Assembly (NCBI GenBank): GCA_009992235.1
Contig: JAACVZ010000004.1
Coordinates: forward strand, 1-64,000
Direction of reading: 5' to 3'
Length of the DNA: 64,000 nucleotides
DNA from: Candidatus Saccharimonadota bacterium
GTDB taxonomy: Bacteria; Patescibacteriota; Saccharimonadia; Saccharimonadales; Saccharimonadaceae
Shown here: positions 60,539 to 64,000 of the stretch, one piece after another
How the letters are laid out: every line of letters begins with the position of its first letter
How positions within the stretch are numbered: the first letter of the stretch is position 1
Position numbers and translations under genes: made by a program
Notes under the pieces: model-generated
The model's database searches: none
What the model was told of the DNA's origin: nothing
Seen by the model: the letters and a program-made list of their open reading frames with translations, nothing else

Positions 60539-60541
60539 TTC
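60510..60541 (+). terminator. Terminator overlapping the end of the HD gene
   Basis: AAAGACTG / CAGTCTTT (60510-60517 with 60529-60536) is within the coding sequence; the stop TAA is in the 3' tail. Confidence 0.75.
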
Positions 60542-60542
60542 T

Positions 60543-60618
60543 TGGTGGGGCTGGATGGAATCGAACCATCTACCAAGTGGTTATGAGCCGCCTGCTCTAA
60601 CCGATGAGCTACAGCCCC
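60543..60618 (-). tRNA. tRNA with anticodon CAT (probably tRNA-Ile2, possibly Met)
   Basis: The minus-strand sequence folds as a 76-nt tRNA: acceptor GGGGCTG, D-arm GTAGCTCATCGGTTAGAGC, anticodon loop CTCATAA, T-arm GGTTCGATTCC, encoded CCA. The anticodon arm GCAGGCGGCTCATAACC then ACTTGGT resembles tRNA-Ile2 (CAU, needs lysidine) more than elongator Met. Confidence 0.92.
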
Positions 60619-60697
60619 GCGGTGTTTTATTATAGCCTATTTCAATCTGTTCAACCACTGTCAGTTTATAGCGCTCATGGTATAATAATGGTGGTTT

Positions 60698-61150
60698 ATG
60701 CCTCACATACACATCAAAAAAATCATCTACAACATTCGCACGCACTATTTCACGCTTAATAACGTGGTTATTGCGGTTGCTCTTCTAATTGCCGTGAACT
60801 GGATGTGGGGGGCGCTAGGGATGATGCAGAGGAACTATACTCTGCAACGAGAAGTGGATACCAAGCAACGACAATTGCAGCTTACAGAGCTACAGCGAGA
60901 CAGCCTGGCACTTGAAAAGCGCTATTATCAGACCGATGAATATCGTGAGCTTGCCGTGCGAGAATCGCTAGGGCTTGTGATGCCGGGCGAGAGTGCATTG
61001 CTTCATAGCCCAGAGAGGCAACCGGTGAGCGCAGCTCAAGATGGGCCATCGGCCACAAGTGATGTTATTTCTGTTGAAGATACCAGCAACGTCGAGCAAT
61101 GGCTGAACTTCCTATTCGGAGGCAACAGCCAGGGTATTGGTCGCACGTAG
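60698..61150 (+). CDS. FtsL/DivIC-like cell-division protein
   Basis: The 150 residues have one helix (about 22-44), a coiled coil (about 48-88; LQREVDTKQRQLQLTELQRD) and a motif ESLGLVMPGE that is usual at the end of DivIC-type domains. The C-terminal 50 residues are Ser-rich. A TATAAT lies 11 nt before the ATG. The role in septum assembly is inferred from architecture. Confidence 0.82.
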   Translation: MPHIHIKKIIYNIRTHYFTLNNVVIAVALLIAVNWMWGALGMMQRNYTLQREVDTKQRQLQLTELQRDSLALEKRYYQTDEYRELAVRESLGLVMPGESALLHSPERQPVSAAQDGPSATSDVISVEDTSNVEQWLNFLFGGNSQGIGRT

Positions 61151-61211
61151 GAGCCACCTACTATAGTTCACATTTTGTCTAAGGTGTGGTAAAACAGAGG
61201 TAGACTTTGCT

Positions 61212-61235
61212 ATGAGACGCCAATCGTTTCTTTGA
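61212..61235 (+). CDS. 7-codon micro-ORF before the G+C-rich gene
   Basis: ATG 61212 to TGA encodes MRRQSFL, 5 nt after TAGACT. A hairpin CCGCAC-GCA-GTGCGG (61236-61250) follows its stop at once, so an attenuator-like arrangement is possible. Weak support. Confidence 0.2.
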   Translation: MRRQSFL

Positions 61236-61285
61236 CCGCACGCAGTGCGGGTGTCATTAACATTCTACATGAGGTGGTGGTTGCT

Positions 61286-61861
61286 TTGACAAGTAAAGAT
61301 CCTGCTCGGCGGTACCAGCTAGGCCAGGTTTCGCTTGAAGACTACTTTCGTTCCGAAGAGGATCAGGATGAAGTCTTCGCGGCGATTCATCGAAAGGTGG
61401 TTGGAGTACTCCTTAATGCTACGTGTCCGGATACGGGCATGTCCACGGGGAGTCAGAATTACATACGCGGGATGGACGGGACGGTTAGTTCTCTCGTCAA
61501 CTACGTAATGCAGAACATCCGCGGGCTCAATGGCGTTTTTGGCCATAGGCACATGCCCAAGCAGTCGGTCTACATGAGCCGCCATGAGTGGGACAGAGTT
61601 ATCGCTCGTGTTCACCATCAGATCGTTTCGGCGATTCTGGTGACGATGCGCGAGGATCTGAACCTGTGGTACATGACGGGTGATGGCGACTGGATGTTCT
61701 CAAACTTGATCCGCATCGAGTACGATCGCTCTCGGCGAGAGGCTCGTCAGGCGTGGCGCGATGAGCGCAGTTTCCACGGCAGACCATCTAAACAAGGTCG
61801 CCGCCGAGCAAAGCAGAACCGTATGGCCCCCGGCGTTTCTATCGGGGGACACACTTCATGA
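61286..61861 (+). CDS. Hypothetical protein in a G+C-rich segment
   Basis: The product has about 191 residues from TTG 61286 (GAGGTG 9 nt before), or 209 from TTG 61232. The central part has a Gly/Asp/Asn-rich stretch (NYIRGMDGTVSSLVNYVMQN) and a His-rich segment (FGHRHMPKQ); the C-terminus is very basic (KQGRRRAKQNR). The segment is richer in G+C than its neighbours. I do not recognise the family. A long structured terminator follows. Confidence 0.55.
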   Translation: MTSKDPARRYQLGQVSLEDYFRSEEDQDEVFAAIHRKVVGVLLNATCPDTGMSTGSQNYIRGMDGTVSSLVNYVMQNIRGLNGVFGHRHMPKQSVYMSRHEWDRVIARVHHQIVSAILVTMREDLNLWYMTGDGDWMFSNLIRIEYDRSRREARQAWRDERSFHGRPSKQGRRRAKQNRMAPGVSIGGHTS

Positions 61862-61865
61862 ATGA

Positions 61866-61957
61866 CCCGGCAAGGGGCGCTGCAAAAGTGTAGATGGGAA
61901 CAAGCATAACAAGCTGACCCTCCTACCAACAGCGCCTCTGCCGGGGTTTATTTTTTG
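61866..61957 (+). terminator. Long structured terminator (possible small RNA)
   Basis: A 16-bp stem with one bulged A (CCCGGCA plus GGGGCGCTG, 61866-61882, with CAGCGCCTC plus TGCCGGG, 61930-61945) encloses 47 nt and is followed by GTTTATTTTTT. The large loop is unusual for a plain terminator. Confidence 0.75.
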
Positions 61958-61967
61958 AACTCGAAGA

Positions 61968-62057
61968 TTATCGAGCCAGTTTGATTTTCAGTGACTTCAG
62001 TTTCTTTTTGAGAATACGTTTACGAGACGCGCTGTGGCGGTTCTTTTGCTTTGCCAT
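61968..62057 (-). CDS. 29-aa strongly basic protein
   Basis: ATG 62057 to TAA 61968 encodes MAKQKNRHSASRKRILKKKL then KSLKIKLAR. AGGAG lies 7 nt before the ATG, a clear ribosome site. The length and charge resemble tiny ribosome-associated proteins (for example bTHX or AURKAIP1-like), but no family can be assigned safely. Confidence 0.6.
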   Translation of the reverse strand: MAKQKNRHSASRKRILKKKLKSLKIKLAR

Positions 62058-62073
62058 GAGTAAGCTCCTTTAT

Positions 62074-62313
62074 TTATTTGGTGACACGGGTCATGAGTTT
62101 GAGGTTCGAGATATATTGCTCGGGTTTGACGTTCATATGAAGACTAAGGTACCTCATGTGTTTTTCGACAAACGGCTGATCTTCAATTGTTGAGGGAGTG
62201 TAGGTAGACTTCGTGTTGAAATCTTTACTCTTCATCATCTTTTCAAGCTCGTTACGTATCTCGATTGCATCCTCAGAATCGAGGAACCGTTGTATACGTG
62301 TTGGATTAACCAT
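62074..62313 (-). CDS. 79-aa hypothetical protein
   Basis: Small, soluble, helical and rich in Lys, Asn and Met (RFLDSEDAIEIRNELEKMMK). A CATAAT lies 6 nt before the ATG, and AGGAG overlaps this gap. The 29-aa basic gene follows. Function unknown. Confidence 0.6.
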   Translation of the reverse strand: MVNPTRIQRFLDSEDAIEIRNELEKMMKSKDFNTKSTYTPSTIEDQPFVEKHMRYLSLHMNVKPEQYISNLKLMTRVTK

Positions 62314-62425
62314 ACTCCTATTATGCCCTATAACCCCTTAAATTCCTAATCGTAGTTCAACGAACAGATGAATGTAGCAGGATAAATAGTTAGCCGGGCC
62401 AGTCTTTAGAGGATATACTGTCTCT

Positions 62426-63001
62426 ATGAAAACAGTTAATTTCGCGACAACTAACACCGAAAAGATACAAATAGCACAGACCGTTTGCGTGGAGGCTGAC
62501 ATCACGGTCAAGCCGATTACTTTAGATATCGATGAGATCCAAGGTGAGGACCCGGAGCTCATTGTGCGCGACAAGGCGAGGCGTGCATTTGAACAGCTCG
62601 GCGCGCCTGTTATCGTGAGTGATGACACTTGGGAAATTAAGGCTTTAAACGGCTTCCCGGGCGCGTACATGAAATCAATAAATCACTGGTTCTCGGCTGA
62701 AGATTTCTTGAGATTGATGAACGGTATTGAAGACAGGCGGGTAACACTGCGTCAGCATCTTGCTTACACGGACGGAAACATCACAGAGGTTTTTAAAAAC
62801 GATATTCATGGACACATGACCACTGAGTCGCGTGGTACGGATGTTAAATCTCCCAACGCGACAGTTATAGAGCTCGAATCTGACAACGGAAAGACAATCG
62901 CCGAAGTCTTCGAACAGGGTACCGAAGCGGTACTCGCTCGTTATAAGAACCGACCCGATGCTTGGCATGGGTTTGTTGAGTGGTCTCGAACAGTCGAGTA
63001 G
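62426..63001 (+). CDS. HAM1/RdgB-like purine NTP pyrophosphatase
   Basis: The 191 residues match non-canonical purine NTP pyrophosphatases: FATTNTEKIQIA, the acidic loop IDEIQGEDPELIVRDKA and VIVSDDTWEIKALNGFPGAY. It clears ITP/XTP. A TATACT ends exactly 6 nt before the ATG. Confidence 0.9.
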   Translation: MKTVNFATTNTEKIQIAQTVCVEADITVKPITLDIDEIQGEDPELIVRDKARRAFEQLGAPVIVSDDTWEIKALNGFPGAYMKSINHWFSAEDFLRLMNGIEDRRVTLRQHLAYTDGNITEVFKNDIHGHMTTESRGTDVKSPNATVIELESDNGKTIAEVFEQGTEAVLARYKNRPDAWHGFVEWSRTVE

Positions 63002-63062
63002 AGAAATTGCCTACTACCCATAAAGCCTGATGATATCTAGCTTCAGGTGCTATATTAGTATC

Positions 63063-64000
63063 ATGGAAGACAACAAGTTAAAGCCGAAGACCAAAAGAGT
63101 ATATAAAGTCTTGGCGATAGTTGGCGCTTGGATAAGCGTCCCGGTTATAGGATTAGGTTTGTTATTTTTAACAACCCAAGGGTCTATAATACAGAAATCA
63201 CTGCTAGCCGGAAATTACACTTCAGATATAAGCATTGCTGCGCTGAATGGCCTATTGGGTATCATCCTCATACTGCTTATTATAATTTTAACGAATAAAT
63301 TTCGTAAAATAATTTACTTCTTTCATTTGCGCATAGGGCTGTTTATTGGGTTAGGAATCTATGCGCTTTTGTTTGCACTCGGCGCAACCCAGAACCTTAC
63401 CTCAAATTTTACAAACGATAACCCCACTGCCTGTACGACAGCTCGACAGCAATATGTAGATCACGGTAGTGCAATCGTCCCAATAGCAACTGATGTAGGT
63501 AGTGGAACCGGTTTTGCTGTTAAAGATGGAAGTACAGTCCTCACCGCTTATCACGTGGTTGACGGTGTGTCGTCGATTGTCGCTAATTATTCCTCGGGCG
63601 AAGTGGGTATGGAGGTGATTGATACGGCACCGCAATATGATTTGGCACTTTTAAAAATAGATAAACCCCTTGAGTCGTTCTTCAGCTTGAGCGACACGTA
63701 TATCGCCGGGGACGACGTACTTGCATACGGTTACCCGAGCAACGCTTTAACCGCAGGCCCCCCTAGTCTTAGCGGTGGTATTATTTCGAGAGTGCTCAAG
63801 CTTTCCGACTTGCGAATGACAACGCAAGATGCGGCGGAAGGCCTTGAGATATTGCAGACAGACGCCGCCTTGAACCCCGGTAACTCGGGGGGGCCACTCA
63901 TTGGAGAATGTGGTGTTATCGGCATTGTGAGTTTTGTATCTGACAGTAGCCAGTTGCGTATGTATATAGGGTCGGTGAGCGAGCAGAATATAGGTTTCGC
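63063..64000 (+). CDS. Membrane-anchored trypsin-like (S1C) protease, 3' end cut by window edge
   Basis: The frame runs from ATG 63063 off the right edge (312 residues seen). Three N-terminal helices (about 13-40, 53-75, 84-103) anchor a chymotrypsin-fold domain with His in LTAYHVVDGV, Asp in QYDLALLKI and Ser in NPGNSGGPL. This is the DegP/HtrA-type triad. A TATATT ends 6 nt before the ATG. Whether a PDZ domain follows is not visible. The catalytic domain faces outside. Confidence 0.92.
   Translation, partial: MEDNKLKPKTKRVYKVLAIVGAWISVPVIGLGLLFLTTQGSIIQKSLLAGNYTSDISIAALNGLLGIILILLIIILTNKFRKIIYFFHLRIGLFIGLGIYALLFALGATQNLTSNFTNDNPTACTTARQQYVDHGSAIVPIATDVGSGTGFAVKDGSTVLTAYHVVDGVSSIVANYSSGEVGMEVIDTAPQYDLALLKIDKPLESFFSLSDTYIAGDDVLAYGYPSNALTAGPPSLSGGIISRVLKLSDLRMTTQDAAEGLEILQTDAALNPGNSGGPLIGECGVIGIVSFVSDSSQLRMYIGSVSEQNIGF

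Overview
The window looks like a chromosome segment of a Candidate Phyla Radiation bacterium, most likely Candidatus Saccharibacteria (TM7). This is inferred from the gene set, not from a marker phylogeny. Supporting signs are: a Gram-positive-type envelope (two class E/F-like sortases, subtilase and propeller proteins with cell-wall sorting signals, a DUF368/PopT lipid carrier flippase, MurC); an archaeal/eukaryal-type AspRS; a secreted EF-hand/DUF5648 protein of a type I associate with Saccharibacteria; many tiny membrane proteins; and a striking number of genes whose -10 box lies only 5-9 nt before the start codon (leaderless mRNAs). TGA is an ordinary stop codon, so there is no Gracilibacteria/Absconditabacteria recoding.

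Layout. 1-2.5 kb: a secreted repeat protein (cut by the window edge) and a membrane-anchored partner. 2.6-12.3 kb: a surface-polysaccharide locus with dTDP-rhamnose synthesis (rmlA, an rmlC-rmlD fusion, rmlB), GDP-mannose synthesis (mannose-1-P guanylyltransferase plus HAD phosphomannomutase), a GT4 glycosyltransferase, a WcaJ-type initiating sugar transferase and a Wzy/WaaL-type polymerase or ligase. 12.3-17.4 kb: subtilase with an APNTG sorting signal, a sortase, a LexA-like DNA-binding domain without its protease, and PopT. 17.5 to about 27.2 kb: an A+T-rich integrated element anchored in tRNA-Asn. It carries a large serine recombinase whose C-terminus is encoded by the antisense of the tRNA, a small protein ending in an SSB-like DDIPF tail, a type IIS AlwI-like restriction-modification system, and a DUF4411 (PIN)/ImmA-IrrE pair. 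27.4-34.7 kb: accessory genes (HD hydrolase, 2H phosphoesterase, membrane proteins), a second sortase next to a six-repeat propeller protein with the same APNTG signal, and a PspC/LiaF-like pair.

34.7-45 kb: a heliorhodopsin (35449-36213) divergent from an unknown 7-TM protein, then rhodanese, NUDIX, MFS, YggT, flavin reductase and baeRF genes, lysS, MazG and hisS. 45.0-49.9 kb: a compact six-gene operon crtE-crtB-crtI-crtYe-crtYf-crtEb, which is the gene set of C50 carotenoid (decaprenoxanthin/sarcinaxanthin type) synthesis in actinobacteria. 50-64 kb: tandem micro-ORFs, a DsbA-like protein, a CNNM/CBS protein, aspS, a winged-helix-NUDIX fusion, murC, an ABC-2 exporter, an HD hydrolase, tRNA-Ile2/Met (CAU), a DivIC/FtsL-like protein, a G+C-rich orphan gene with a long hairpin, a HAM1-like pyrophosphatase and a membrane-anchored trypsin-like protease (cut by the edge).

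The most interesting biology is the combination of a light-sensing heliorhodopsin with a complete C50 carotenoid pathway in a putative CPR bacterium, with no retinal-forming oxygenase in view. Next are the paired sortase/APNTG substrates and the tRNA-anchored defence-carrying element. All assignments rest on reading the sequence; no database search was run.
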